Shown in pieces: positions 16,474 to 24,789 of a stretch of DNA of 64,000 nt. The DNA is taken from positions 1 through 64,000 of the forward strand of contig DATAVA010000066.1 in assembly GCA_036267975.1 (NCBI GenBank), in the 5' to 3' direction. The stretch comes from DAIDKA01 sp036267975. GTDB lineage: Bacteria; Pseudomonadota; Gammaproteobacteria; Steroidobacterales; Steroidobacteraceae. A model generated the notes under the pieces. It searched no databases. It had not been told where the DNA came from and saw only the letters and a program-made list of their open reading frames with translations. Made by a program: the position numbers and the translations under genes. The first letter of the stretch is position 1; every line of letters begins with the position of its first letter.

Positions 16474-17031
16474 ATGAGGCGACTGTTCCTGCTCGTCGTG
16501 CTCGGATGCCAGTTGAGCGGCTGCGTGATCTTCCGCGAGCCGGTGACGACTCCCGAACGCCAACCGGTGCATCCGGCGCCGCGCGCCGCCACGGGACCTG
16601 TGACTCCTGCCAATCCCACCGCTCCTGATACCGTCACGCCGGCGCCGTCCCCCGTGCCGCCCCCCGTGACGGCCCCGCCGCCGACGGTGCGGCAGTTCCA
16701 TCTGGGTGCGGCGGCAACGGCGCTCGTGGCCCAGGCGCATCGGCAAGCCGCGGGGGGAGATACGCAATTGGCCATCAGCAGTATCGAGCGCGCCTTGCGC
16801 ATCGAGCCGGACAATCCGCTGCTATGGATTGAGCTTGGCGAGATCCATGAGGCAGCCGGTCACTTCGAACAGGCCGGTGGCATCGGTCACAAGGCGTTGC
16901 AACTGGCGACGGGTGATCCGCATGCCCAGTCCGCCTCCTGGCACCTGATCGCCGAGTCGCTGAAGTCGCGCAACCGCAATGGTGAAGCGGCTGAAGCGCA
17001 GCATCGCGCGGATGAGCTGAGCGCGCAGTAG
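16474..17031 (+). CDS. lpoP: TPR lipoprotein, probable PBP1b activator LpoP
   Basis: 185 residues. A signal peptide with lipobox LSGC gives a lipidated Cys near residue 17. A 50-residue Pro/Thr/Val-rich linker is long enough to cross part of the periplasm. A C-terminal domain (about 72-185) contains TPR-like helix pairs (GDTQLAISSIERALRIEPDN, PLLWIELGEIHEAAGHFEQA). In Pseudomonas aeruginosa the PBP1b activator LpoP is an outer-membrane TPR lipoprotein encoded next to ponB. Here the gene lies 14 bases after mrcB on the same strand with the same architecture. Function is inferred from architecture and position; there is no E. coli LpoB-type fold. A generic TPR lipoprotein remains possible. Confidence 0.78.
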   Translation: MRRLFLLVVLGCQLSGCVIFREPVTTPERQPVHPAPRAATGPVTPANPTAPDTVTPAPSPVPPPVTAPPPTVRQFHLGAAATALVAQAHRQAAGGDTQLAISSIERALRIEPDNPLLWIELGEIHEAAGHFEQAGGIGHKALQLATGDPHAQSASWHLIAESLKSRNRNGEAAEAQHRADELSAQ

Positions 17032-17042
17032 AGTAACGGCCT

Positions 17043-17747
17043 GTGTACACACTGCATATCGCCAACAAGAACTACTCCTCCTGGTCGCTGCGGCCGTGGG
17101 TGCTGCTGCGCGAACTGCAGATCCCGTTCACGGAAAACCTGATTCCATTTCATCGCGCGGCCGAGTGGTCCGCCTTCCGGCGCATCGCGCCGAATGGCAA
17201 GGTGCCATGCCTGGTCGACGGCGACATCACGGTGTGGGAGTCATTGGCGATCGTCGAGTACCTGGCTGAGCGGCACGCGGGCGTGTGGCCCGAAGCCACC
17301 GACGCGCGCGCCTGGGCGCGCAGTGCGTGTGCCGAAATGCATGCCGGATTCGGCGAACTGCGCACGCGCTGTTCGATGAGCTGCGGCGTTCGGGTGCGGC
17401 TGCACGTCGTGACCGCGGCGCTGAGCGCCGATCTGGCGCGCATCGGCGCGCTCTGGAAGGATGGTCTGGACCACTTCGGCGGACCGTTCCTGGCTGGATC
17501 GGCCTTTAGCGCCGTTGATGCATTCTTCGCACCCGTGGCATTTCGCCTGCAGACGTATGGACTGCAGATGGATCCGGCCGCGCAAGCCTATCGGACGCGG
17601 ATACTGCAGCTTGCGACGCTGCAGAGCTGGTATGAGGAGGGGTTGCGCGAACCGTGGCGGGACCTGCCGCACGAGGAGGAGATCGCGCAGTACGGAGGGA
17701 TCATCCAGGATCTGCGCGTGCCGCATGTCGCGCCGCAAGCTCCGTGA
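17043..17747 (+). CDS. Glutathione S-transferase family protein
   Basis: 234 residues with a GST layout. The N-terminal thioredoxin-fold half (about 1-80) has YTLHIANKNYSSWSLRPWVLLREL, where a Ser in the NYSSWS segment is the likely glutathione-activating residue, then GKVPCLVDGDITVWESLAIVEYLAE with the glutathione-binding E-S pair. The helical half follows. It resembles the bacterial family sometimes labelled GST N-terminal domain 4/YfcF-like. The start is a GTG 11 bases after lpoP, so it may be the last gene of the lysAC-mrcB-lpoP unit. The last 47 bp overlap the convergent hisIE gene. Substrate unknown; a detoxification or thiol-redox role is the usual guess. Confidence 0.85.
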   Translation: MYTLHIANKNYSSWSLRPWVLLRELQIPFTENLIPFHRAAEWSAFRRIAPNGKVPCLVDGDITVWESLAIVEYLAERHAGVWPEATDARAWARSACAEMHAGFGELRTRCSMSCGVRVRLHVVTAALSADLARIGALWKDGLDHFGGPFLAGSAFSAVDAFFAPVAFRLQTYGLQMDPAAQAYRTRILQLATLQSWYEEGLREPWRDLPHEEEIAQYGGIIQDLRVPHVAPQAP

Positions 17748-18351
17748 CCACCGCTTCGAGCTGCAGATTGCGCGCTTGCAGCAGCACCATCAGGTGAAAC
17801 AGCAGGTCAGCCGACTCGCCGATCAGCTTGTCATCAGCCTGCGCGACGGCGGCCAGCGCCACTTCGACGCCTTCCTCGCCGATCTTCTGCGCCATGCGTG
17901 GGAGTCCGCCCGCGAGGAGTTTGGCGGTGTAGCTGCCTGGTGCGGATTCGTGACTGCGCTGCGCGATGATGCCTGACAGTTGCGCGAGAAATCCGAGGCG
18001 GGTGGCACCGGTCAGCGCGCGCTCTCCGAAACAGGTACGCGTGCCCTCGTGGCAGGTAGGTCCGAGGGGACGCGCGGTGATCAGCAGGGTGTCGGCGTCG
18101 CAGTCGATACGGATGGCCTCGACCTGGAGAGTGTGGCCGGAGGTCTCGCCTTTTTCCCACAGCACCTGGCGGCTGCGGCTGTAGAACACCACCCGTCCGC
18201 GCGCCTGCGTCGCCGCAAGCGCCGCGGCATTCATGTATCCCAGCATGAGGACGGCGCCGGTGTCGGCATCCTGGATGATGGCAGGCAGCAGGCCCGCGCC
18301 CGTGCCGAAATCCAGCCGAGACAGATCAGTGGGGTCGGACGTTACGGCCAC
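17701..18351 (-). CDS. hisIE: Bifunctional phosphoribosyl-AMP cyclohydrolase / phosphoribosyl-ATP pyrophosphatase
   Basis: Catalyses steps 3 and 2 of histidine synthesis. 216 residues. The HisI half (about 1-110) has MLGYMNAAAL, VFYSRSRQVLWEKGETSGH, IDCDADTLL, and GPTCHEGTRTCF, which carries the metal-binding Cys residues. The HisE half (about 118-216) has YTAKLLAGGLPRMAQKIGEEGVEVALAA and ESADLLFHLMVLL. The likely start is a GTG that overlaps the hisF stop by 10 bp. It is the last gene of the his operon and ends inside the convergent glutathione transferase gene (47-bp overlap), so transcripts from the two strands would be complementary here. Confidence 0.95.
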   Translation of the reverse strand: MAVTSDPTDLSRLDFGTGAGLLPAIIQDADTGAVLMLGYMNAAALAATQARGRVVFYSRSRQVLWEKGETSGHTLQVEAIRIDCDADTLLITARPLGPTCHEGTRTCFGERALTGATRLGFLAQLSGIIAQRSHESAPGSYTAKLLAGGLPRMAQKIGEEGVEVALAAVAQADDKLIGESADLLFHLMVLLQARNLQLEAVVTELAARHAARADPG

Positions 18352-19115
18352 GGACGCACCTCGATGCCGGCGACCAGCAGGCCGGCCTTCAGATCCCGAA
18401 TGGCGATGGCGCCGGAATGGAACACACTGGCGGCGAGCGTGGCATCCACGCCGGCCTGCTCGAACGCGTCGCGGAAGTGGTCCGGCAGACCCGCGCCGCC
18501 GGATGCAATCAGCGGCACGCGACAGATCCTGCGCACCGCACGCAACTGGGTGATGTCGTAACCACGCCGCACGCCATCGCTGGCCATGCAGTTGAGCACG
18601 ATCTCACCGGCGCCACGATCCTGGACTTCACGCACCCACGACAGCGTGTCCCGACCCGAGTCGCACGACCGGTCCGGATCACCCGTGAACTGGTAGACGC
18701 CATAGCCCTTCGGCAATGTCTGGCTGTCGATCCCGACCACCACGCACTGTGCGCCGAAGCGCTCACTCAGTTCATTGATGAGGTCGGGATTGGCCAGGGC
18801 CGGGGAATTGACCGAGACTTTTTCGGCGCCGGCATTGAGCACCGCCTCCGCATCGGCCACGGAGCGGATGCCACCGGCCACGCAGAACGGGATGTCGAGC
18901 ACGCGCGCGACTTTGTTTACCCAGCCGCGGTCCACCGATCGGCCTTCGGGACTTGCGGTGATGTCGTAGAACACCAGCTCATCGGCGCCTTCATCGCGAT
19001 AGCGGGCCGCGAGCTCCAGGATGTCGCCCACGACCTTGTGATCGCGGAAACGCACGCCCTTGACGACCTGACCGTCGCGCACATCCAGGCAGGGAATTAT
19101 GCGTTTGGCAAGAAT
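18342..19115 (-). CDS. hisF: Imidazole glycerol phosphate synthase cyclase subunit HisF (apparent ATT start)
   Basis: The cyclase subunit that, with the HisH glutaminase, makes imidazole glycerol phosphate and AICAR. Read from an ATT at 19113-19115 the product is 257 residues, the standard HisF length, and begins (I/M)LAKRIIPCLDVRDG. With that numbering the two catalytic aspartates fall on the textbook positions: Asp11 (PCLD) and Asp130 (GIDSQ). The only ATG, GTG or TTG available, GTG 19082, would start after Asp11 and remove the first barrel strand. No ATG, GTG or TTG occurs in frame between 19115 and 19181. GAGGAG lies 8 bases upstream of the ATT. The gene overlaps hisA by 19 bp. A sequencing error (ATG read as ATT) is the main alternative. 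Confidence 0.9.
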   Translation of the reverse strand: MLAKRIIPCLDVRDGQVVKGVRFRDHKVVGDILELAARYRDEGADELVFYDITASPEGRSVDRGWVNKVARVLDIPFCVAGGIRSVADAEAVLNAGAEKVSVNSPALANPDLINELSERFGAQCVVVGIDSQTLPKGYGVYQFTGDPDRSCDSGRDTLSWVREVQDRGAGEIVLNCMASDGVRRGYDITQLRAVRRICRVPLIASGGAGLPDHFRDAFEQAGVDATLAASVFHSGAIAIRDLKAGLLVAGIEVRPWP

Positions 19116-19837
19116 GGTCGCAGCTCCTCGGCGGTCATGCGCTCTTCCAGCAAGGCCTTGCCGCTGACCGCCGCCGCCATGCCCAGTTGCGCGAGCGCCG
19201 CGAGGTCCGCGGCATCGCGCACGCCACCGGAGGCCTGCCAGGAAATCTGCGGATAGCGCCGCAGGCCTTCACGATAGAGCTCCAGACTCGGACCGGTCAG
19301 GGCGCCGTCCCGGTCGATGTCGGTGCACAGCACATGCTGCAGTCCGTGGCGCACAAAGGGTTCAAGCGCCTGCCACAGACTCGAATCGCCGCCCTGCGTC
19401 CAGCCGCGGGTGTGCACCCGCGGAACTGCGGCCGCATCGTTGCGGATGTCGAAGGCGAGACACACACGCGCCGGTCCGAATTGATTCAGCCACCCGATCA
19501 CTTGCTGCGGCTTCTCGACCGCAAGACTGCCGATGACCACGCGCGCGACGCCGTTGCGCAACAGATCATCGATGACCGCGACGGAGCGCACGCCGCCGCC
19601 GACCTGAATCTTCACCGCGGACTGCGAGGCGAGACTGACGACAATGCTGCGATTGGCCAAGGTGCCGTCGCGGGCGCCGTCCAGATCCACGACGTGCAGC
19701 CAGGTCGCACCGATGTCGCGGTAGCGCTGCAGCAGCTCGTGCGGTTCAAACTCGTAGCGCGTTTCGGCGGCAAAGTCACCCTTGAACAGGCGCACGCAGC
19801 GCCCGTTGCGCAGATCGATGGCGGGAATCAGCAGCAC
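19097..19837 (-). CDS. hisA: ProFAR isomerase (phosphoribosylformimino-AICAR ribotide isomerase)
   Basis: A TIM-barrel isomerase for step 4 of histidine synthesis. 246 residues. It opens LLIPAIDLRNGRCVRL with the catalytic Asp8 (AIDL), and has VDLDGARDG, VGGGVRS and a C-terminal CTDIDRDG, where the aspartate equivalent to D127-130 lies, then SGGVRD. The start is a GTG 1 base after the hisH stop (TGA C GTG). The 3' end overlaps hisF by 19 bp when hisF is read from its ATT. Its last codons therefore encode both the EELRPFLPNA tail of HisA and the HisF ribosome site and start. Confidence 0.95.
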   Translation of the reverse strand: MLLIPAIDLRNGRCVRLFKGDFAAETRYEFEPHELLQRYRDIGATWLHVVDLDGARDGTLANRSIVVSLASQSAVKIQVGGGVRSVAVIDDLLRNGVARVVIGSLAVEKPQQVIGWLNQFGPARVCLAFDIRNDAAAVPRVHTRGWTQGGDSSLWQALEPFVRHGLQHVLCTDIDRDGALTGPSLELYREGLRRYPQISWQASGGVRDAADLAALAQLGMAAAVSGKALLEERMTAEELRPFLPNA

Positions 19838-19838
19838 G

Positions 19839-20438
19839 TCAGGTGAGCCTCAGGAAGTTGGCAAGAATGCGCGCGCCGGCCTTGGTGGAGCGCTCGGGAT
19901 GAAACTGCGTGCCCCAGAAGTTGTCCTTGCGCACCACCGCGGCGATGGGCGCGCCGTATTCGGCGCTCGCCAGCGTCGCCGGGCCCAGCGGCGCGGCGTA
20001 GCTGTGCACGAAATACAGGAATTCCCCTTCGGCGACACCCTCGAGCAGCGGATCCTGCTGCACGATGTGGAGGCGGTTCCAGCCCATGTGCGGCACCGGT
20101 CGGCCCGGCGCGGGCGTGAGCTTGCGTACGGTCTGCGGCAGCAGACACAGGCACTGCGCCGGACCTTCCTCGGACTTCGCAAACAGCAGCTGCATCCCCA
20201 GGCAGATACCCAGCACGGGCTGCTTGAGCCGTGGCAGGTGCGCCGCGACGCCGCTGGCATTCAGACGCTGCATGGCGGCGAGCGCCGAGCCCACGCCGGG
20301 CAGCAGCACCCGCGGGGCCGCGCTGATCACCTCCAGATCGCTGGTGACTTCGGCCTGCGCACCCAGCCGCTCCAGGGCGAATTGCAATGATGCGAGGTTC
20401 GCGCCGCCGCTGTCGATGATGGCGACGTCGATCGTCAC
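19839..20438 (-). CDS. hisH: Imidazole glycerol phosphate synthase glutaminase subunit
   Basis: A class I glutamine amidotransferase that feeds ammonia to HisF. 199 residues from a GTG at 20438. Motifs: DSGGANLASL, LLPGVGSALAAM, the nucleophile elbow LGICLGMQLL (catalytic Cys), and GTQFHPERS (catalytic His and Glu). HisH proteins normally have GxGN in the first motif (DYGMGNL); here it reads DSGGANL, a mild variant. The frame could extend to 20519, but that part overlaps hisB and is not HisH-like. The GTG overlaps the hisB stop (GTGA), a coupling signal used repeatedly in this operon. Confidence 0.95.
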   Translation of the reverse strand: MTIDVAIIDSGGANLASLQFALERLGAQAEVTSDLEVISAAPRVLLPGVGSALAAMQRLNASGVAAHLPRLKQPVLGICLGMQLLFAKSEEGPAQCLCLLPQTVRKLTPAPGRPVPHMGWNRLHIVQQDPLLEGVAEGEFLYFVHSYAAPLGPATLASAEYGAPIAAVVRKDNFWGTQFHPERSTKAGARILANFLRLT

Positions 20439-21508
20439 AGCACGCCCTTGGTGCTGGGCAGCTCGCGCCCCTCGCGGCGGAAAGCCTGGCGCAGCGCACG
20501 GCCGGTGCCCTTGAAACACGCCTCGATCATGTGATGCGAGTTATCACCGGTGACACTGATATGGATCGCGGCCCCGAGGCTGTCGGCCAGCGAGCGAAAG
20601 AAATGCGGCACCAGTTCGGTCGCGAGACCGCCCACTTCCTCGCGCCCGAAGCGGCCTTCGAATACCGCGAACGCGCGGCCCGAAAGATCGATGGCCACCT
20701 GGGTGCGCGCCTCATCCATGGGCAGCAGGAAACCATAGCGGTTGATGCCGAGCTTGCGCCCCAGTGCCTGGCGCAGGACTTCACCGATCGCCAGCGCACA
20801 ATCCTCCACGGTGTGATGTTCGTCGACCGCCAGATCACCGCGGCAGCTGAGGGTCATCGCGAAGCCGCCGTGCTTGGCGAGCTGTTCGAGCATGTGGTCA
20901 AAGAAGCCGATGCCCGTGGCAATGCTCACCGGGGCGGTCGCATCCAGGTCCACGGCAACGGCAATGCGCGTTTCCTTGGTGACGCGTTCGAGGCTGGCGC
21001 GTCGCGCGGTCAGCTCGTGCACGATCGCCGGCCAGGTTTCAGCGGCGGTACCGCCAACACGCACCTTAAGACCGCGGATACCGAGGTTGCGCGCCAGTTC
21101 CAGGTCCGTATCGCGATCGCCGATCACCGCGCTCGCGGCCCGGTTCACCTGGCCCTCGCGCAGGAACTCGCGCACCAGCCCGGTACGCGGCTTGCGGCAG
21201 TCACACTCCTGCGCCGCCAGGTGCGGGCAGATGAATACCTTCTCGAACTGCACGCCCTGCGAGCGGAAGGCCTCCAGGATGAACTGATGTGCCGGTTCGA
21301 AACGGGCGCTGGGATGCGCGGGAGTGCCCAGCCCGTCCTGGTTGGAGACGATGACCAGCCGATAGCCGGCAGCCACCAGCTCGTTGAGCGCCGCGAAAAC
21401 GCCGGGCATGAAGCGGATCTTCTCCACAGCGTCGAGCTGCTGGTCCGCGGGCTCTTCGACCAGCGTGCCGTCATGATCGATGAAGAGAACCGGTGTCGGT
21501 GCGTTCAT
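20435..21508 (-). CDS. hisB: Bifunctional histidinol-phosphatase / imidazoleglycerol-phosphate dehydratase
   Basis: Catalyses steps 6 and 8 of histidine synthesis. 357 residues, like E. coli HisB (355). The N-terminal HAD phosphatase has FIDHDGTLV (nucleophile Asp11, acid/base Asp13), IVSNQDGLGTP, a zinc loop CPHLAAQECDCRKP, and GDRDTDLELARNLG. The C-terminal dehydratase (about 165-357) has FFDHMLEQLAKHGG, DEHHTVEDCAL and DNSHHMIEACFKGTGRALRQA. This two-domain HisB is found in gammaproteobacteria with a compact his operon. The ATG at 21508 was chosen because residues upstream in the frame belong to hisC sequence. Its stop overlaps the hisH GTG. Confidence 0.96.
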   Translation of the reverse strand: MNAPTPVLFIDHDGTLVEEPADQQLDAVEKIRFMPGVFAALNELVAAGYRLVIVSNQDGLGTPAHPSARFEPAHQFILEAFRSQGVQFEKVFICPHLAAQECDCRKPRTGLVREFLREGQVNRAASAVIGDRDTDLELARNLGIRGLKVRVGGTAAETWPAIVHELTARRASLERVTKETRIAVAVDLDATAPVSIATGIGFFDHMLEQLAKHGGFAMTLSCRGDLAVDEHHTVEDCALAIGEVLRQALGRKLGINRYGFLLPMDEARTQVAIDLSGRAFAVFEGRFGREEVGGLATELVPHFFRSLADSLGAAIHISVTGDNSHHMIEACFKGTGRALRQAFRREGRELPSTKGVL

Positions 21509-21512
21509 GGTG

Positions 21513-22583
21513 TCACCGTGAGTCCACGAGGGCCGCGCGCAATCGCTGGTTCTGTTCCGGCGTCCCGACGGTGAGCCGCAGGGCCCGCTCCAGCGCGGGC
21601 TGGCGACGCACGTCACGTATCAGCAGGCCGGCCGCGCGCGCCTGCTCGAAGGCGCGCTGCGGGTCCTTGAATTCGACCAGCAGGAAATTCGCGGCACTGG
21701 GCCAGACCCGGACCACCGCATCGCTGGCGCGCAAGGCGGCGGCGAGCTGTTCGCGTTCGTTCTGGATCAGGGCCACGCATTCGTGGGTGACGGCGCGCGC
21801 GACCGGTTGCAGGGCGCGCTGCACCGCCTCGACGCTCAGCTGCGCCATGTTGTAAGGCTCGATGATCCGGCGCAGCAGCGCAATGATGTCGGCATGCGCG
21901 AGCACCACACCGCAGCGGGCGCCGGCCAGACCATAGGCCTTGGACAAGGTGCGCAGGACCACCAGCCAGGGCTGCTCGGCCAGGTGCTGCGCGCAGCTCG
22001 ACACGCCCGCGAATTCGATGTAGGCCTCATCCACGACCAGCAGCGCGCGGCCCGCCAGGGCGGCGGCGAGGTCCAGGATGACCTGCTCCGGAATGAGATT
22101 GCCGGTGGGATTGTTGGGCGAGCACACGTACACGAGCTTCACGGTGGGTGTGCAGGCGGCCAGGACCGCAGCCGCATCGTAGCCAAAGCCCTGCGTTGCG
22201 CGCAGCGGCACGCGTACCACGCCGGCGCCCTGGACCGCGGCGGCCACCGCATACATGCCGAAGGTGGGCGGGCACACCAGCACCTGGTCGGTTCCGGCGC
22301 GACAGAAGGCGCGCGTCAGAAGGTCGATGGCCTCATCGCTGCCGCGGGTCACGAGCACATTGCCCGTGGGCTGTTCATACAGGCCTGCCAGCTGCCCGAC
22401 GAGGTCGCGCGGCTGCGGCTCCGGATAGCGGTTCAGCCCGGCCGTGCTCGCATCGCCGCTGCTGCGCCATGGCAGCTCATTCGCATGCAGTCGCTCCAGT
22501 GTCGGATCCCACAACGCATGTTCGTAGGGCGCGAGCGTGAGGATGTCCGGACGCGCAATCGAGGTGGGCGAAGGTGCGCTCAC
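21513..22583 (-). CDS. hisC: Histidinol-phosphate aminotransferase
   Basis: A PLP-dependent class I/II aminotransferase for step 7 of histidine synthesis. 356 residues. Motifs: LHANELPW, GLNRYPEPQP, VTRGSDEAIDLL, VYVCSPNNPTGN, VVDEAYIEF and the PLP-lysine loop TLSKAYGLAGARCG. The start is the GTG at 22583, which overlaps the hisD stop (GTGA); the frame extends 10 codons further but that part is hisD. It ends 4 bases before the hisB ATG. A second HisC-like enzyme, as some gammaproteobacteria have for aromatic amino acids, is not in the window. Confidence 0.96.
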   Translation of the reverse strand: MSAPSPTSIARPDILTLAPYEHALWDPTLERLHANELPWRSSGDASTAGLNRYPEPQPRDLVGQLAGLYEQPTGNVLVTRGSDEAIDLLTRAFCRAGTDQVLVCPPTFGMYAVAAAVQGAGVVRVPLRATQGFGYDAAAVLAACTPTVKLVYVCSPNNPTGNLIPEQVILDLAAALAGRALLVVDEAYIEFAGVSSCAQHLAEQPWLVVLRTLSKAYGLAGARCGVVLAHADIIALLRRIIEPYNMAQLSVEAVQRALQPVARAVTHECVALIQNEREQLAAALRASDAVVRVWPSAANFLLVEFKDPQRAFEQARAAGLLIRDVRRQPALERALRLTVGTPEQNQRLRAALVDSR

Positions 22584-23887
22584 GAGGGGCTCTCCAATGC
22601 GGCCAGCCGGCATTCGACCGCTGCGGCATGCGCGTCCAGTCCTTCCAGGTGCGCCAGCGTCGCCGCCACCGGACCGAGGTCGCGCAGCCCGTCGGGCGTG
22701 AGCTCCTGCACCGTGATGCGCTTGCTGAAATCCAGCAAAGACAGCCCGCTGTAGGCGCGCGCATAGCCGTAGGTCGGCAGCACGTGATTGGTGCCGGAGC
22801 AGTAATCGCCCAGCGGCTCCGGAGACCAGTCGCCGAGGAAAATCGAGCCGGCGTTGCGGATCTGGCTCAGGCAGGCGCGCGGCTCGTGGATCTGCAGCAG
22901 CAGATGTTCCGGTGCATAGTCGTTGCAGACCTGGATGGCTGTCGCGAGATCCGGCACGACGATGCAGCGGCTGGCGGCGATGGACTTCACGAGTATCGCG
23001 CGGCGCGACAATCCGGCCATCTGTCGCGTCACCTCGCTCAGCACCTGGCCGGCGAGCTGTGCCGAGGGCGTGAGCAGAATGGCCTGGGACTGCGGGTCGT
23101 GTTCGGCCTGCGCCAGCAGGTCCGCGGCCACAAAGGCCGGTCGCGCACTGTCATCGGCGATGACGAGGACTTCGGAAGGGCCGGCGGGCATGTCTACCGC
23201 GGCGCCATCCGGATCGGCGGCGACCTGTTGTTTGGCCGCGGTCACCCAGGCGTTGCCGGGACCGAATATCTTGTCGACCTTGGGGATGGTGCGGGTGCCA
23301 TACGCCAGCGCCGCGATCGCCTGGGCGCCACCGACCTTGAATACGGTGTCGATCCCGCACAGCTGCGCGGCGACCAGCACCGCCGGATTGGCGCCACCGC
23401 CGCCGGCCGGCGGCGTGCACAGCACGCGCTGCGGACACCCCGCCAGGCGCGCCGGCACCGCCAGCATGATCACGGCGGAGGGCAGGGGCGCGGAGCCAGC
23501 CGGCACGTACAGGCCCACGGCACCGATCGCCCGCACCACGCGCTCACAACGCACCCCGGGACTGGTTTCCAATGACAGCGGCGGCAGCTGCTGGGCGGCA
23601 TGGAATCTGTCGACGTTGCCGAGCGCGCGCTCCAGCGCGGCGATCTGTACCGCGGTCAGTTTCGCACGGGCCGCGGCAAATTCCGCGGCACTGACGCTGA
23701 GGGCGTCCAGGCGCACGCCATCGAAACGCTCGGTGAGGGCCAGCAAGGCGGCATCGCCCTCGGCACGCACCTGGCCGATGAGGCGCGCCACATCCGCGGC
23801 GATATCGGCGCGCGCGGCAAATGCCGGGCGGGCCAGCGCCGCGCGACGCTGTGCCGTATCGAGTTCCTGCCAATACAGAATGCGCAT
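22580..23887 (-). CDS. hisD: Histidinol dehydrogenase
   Basis: Zinc-dependent NAD enzyme that oxidises histidinol to histidine in two steps. 435 residues (E. coli 434). Motifs: YVPAGSAPLPSAVIMLAVPA, TVFKVGGAQAIAALAYGT, GPGNAWVTAAKQQVA, DMPAGPSEVLVIAD, and NHVLPTYGYARAYSGLS. The GTG at 23893 overlaps the hisG stop and is in frame two codons upstream of the ATG chosen here, so either may be used. The long open frame reaching to 24289 is hisG sequence in another frame. It lies second in the operon, between hisG and hisC. Confidence 0.96.
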   Translation of the reverse strand: MRILYWQELDTAQRRAALARPAFAARADIAADVARLIGQVRAEGDAALLALTERFDGVRLDALSVSAAEFAAARAKLTAVQIAALERALGNVDRFHAAQQLPPLSLETSPGVRCERVVRAIGAVGLYVPAGSAPLPSAVIMLAVPARLAGCPQRVLCTPPAGGGGANPAVLVAAQLCGIDTVFKVGGAQAIAALAYGTRTIPKVDKIFGPGNAWVTAAKQQVAADPDGAAVDMPAGPSEVLVIADDSARPAFVAADLLAQAEHDPQSQAILLTPSAQLAGQVLSEVTRQMAGLSRRAILVKSIAASRCIVVPDLATAIQVCNDYAPEHLLLQIHEPRACLSQIRNAGSIFLGDWSPEPLGDYCSGTNHVLPTYGYARAYSGLSLLDFSKRITVQELTPDGLRDLGPVAATLAHLEGLDAHAAAVECRLAALESPS

Positions 23888-23889
23888 CG

Positions 23890-24789
23890 TCACACCAGCA
23901 TCTTCTCGACCGGGAGCACCAGCATCGCACTGGCTCCGGCCTTCTTCAGACTCTCGAGGGTTTCCCAGAATACGTTCTCGCGGCATACCGCATGCACGAC
24001 GACCCGGTCCGGGTGCCCTTCGAGTGGAATGATGGTGGGCGACTCGCTGCCCGGCAGCAGCAGCCGGATCTGCGGCAGCGCCGAGCGTGGGGCGTGCAGC
24101 ATGATGTACTTGCTCTCCTTGACCTGCTGCACGCCATCGATGCGCATCAGCAGCCGTTCGGCCCATTCGTCCTTGGTGGGCGCCAACGGCAGCGGCGTGC
24201 GGATCAGTACGGCGTGACTTTCCAGGACGGTGAAGACTTCGCGCAGGTGATTGGCCTGCAGCGTCGAGCCGGTCGATACCAGGTCGCACACCGCATCGGC
24301 GCGCCCCAGGCGCGGTGCAATCTCCACGGCGCCCGAGAGCACCACGATCTCCGCCGCCAGTTCATGCTGCTTCAGAAAGCGGGCGAGCATGTATGGATAG
24401 GTGGTGGCGATGCGCTTGCCCTGCAGCCACTGCGGACCGCTGAACTGCACCCCGTCGGGTACGGCCAGCGCCAGGCGGCAGCGGCCAAAATCCAGGTTGC
24501 GCACGCTCTGGAACAGCGCCGGCTGCCCGCGCGAGGCAAGTTCCAGGCGGCTCTCTTCGAGCACGTTGAGGCCCACCAGTCCGAGGTCACACACATCCTC
24601 CTGGACCAGATCCGGGATGTCGTCATCGCGCACGAACAGCACATCCAGCGGCATGTTCTCGCCAAAGCCCATCAGCTGATCCTTGCCCCGCGAGAGCTTC
24701 AGGCCGCAGCGGCTGAGCAGATCCAGGGACGGGTCGGTCAGCCGTCCGGATTTCTGGACGGCCAGTTTCAGCCGGGTGTCTTTATCCAT
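23890..24789 (-). CDS. hisG: ATP phosphoribosyltransferase (long form)
   Basis: First, committed and feedback-inhibited step of histidine synthesis. 299 residues, exactly the E. coli length, so it is the long form with a C-terminal ACT-like regulatory domain and no HisZ requirement. Motifs: LKLAVQKSGRL, DLGLVGLNVLEE, LQGKRIATTYPYMLARFL, and the PRPP-binding AVCDLVSTGSTLQANHL. Histidine inhibition is expected from the family. The ATG overlaps the end of the upstream regulator gene by 8 bp, so regulator and enzyme synthesis are coupled. Confidence 0.96.
   Translation of the reverse strand: MDKDTRLKLAVQKSGRLTDPSLDLLSRCGLKLSRGKDQLMGFGENMPLDVLFVRDDDIPDLVQEDVCDLGLVGLNVLEESRLELASRGQPALFQSVRNLDFGRCRLALAVPDGVQFSGPQWLQGKRIATTYPYMLARFLKQHELAAEIVVLSGAVEIAPRLGRADAVCDLVSTGSTLQANHLREVFTVLESHAVLIRTPLPLAPTKDEWAERLLMRIDGVQQVKESKYIMLHAPRSALPQIRLLLPGSESPTIIPLEGHPDRVVVHAVCRENVFWETLESLKKAGASAMLVLPVEKMLV

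Noticed and set aside
19080..19082. GTG start for hisF at 19082
   Set aside because: It would remove the first strand and catalytic Asp11, so it cannot give a working HisF.
22580..24289. A 569-codon frame for hisD
   Set aside because: The upstream part is hisG in another frame; HisD proper starts at the ATG at 23887 with the expected length.
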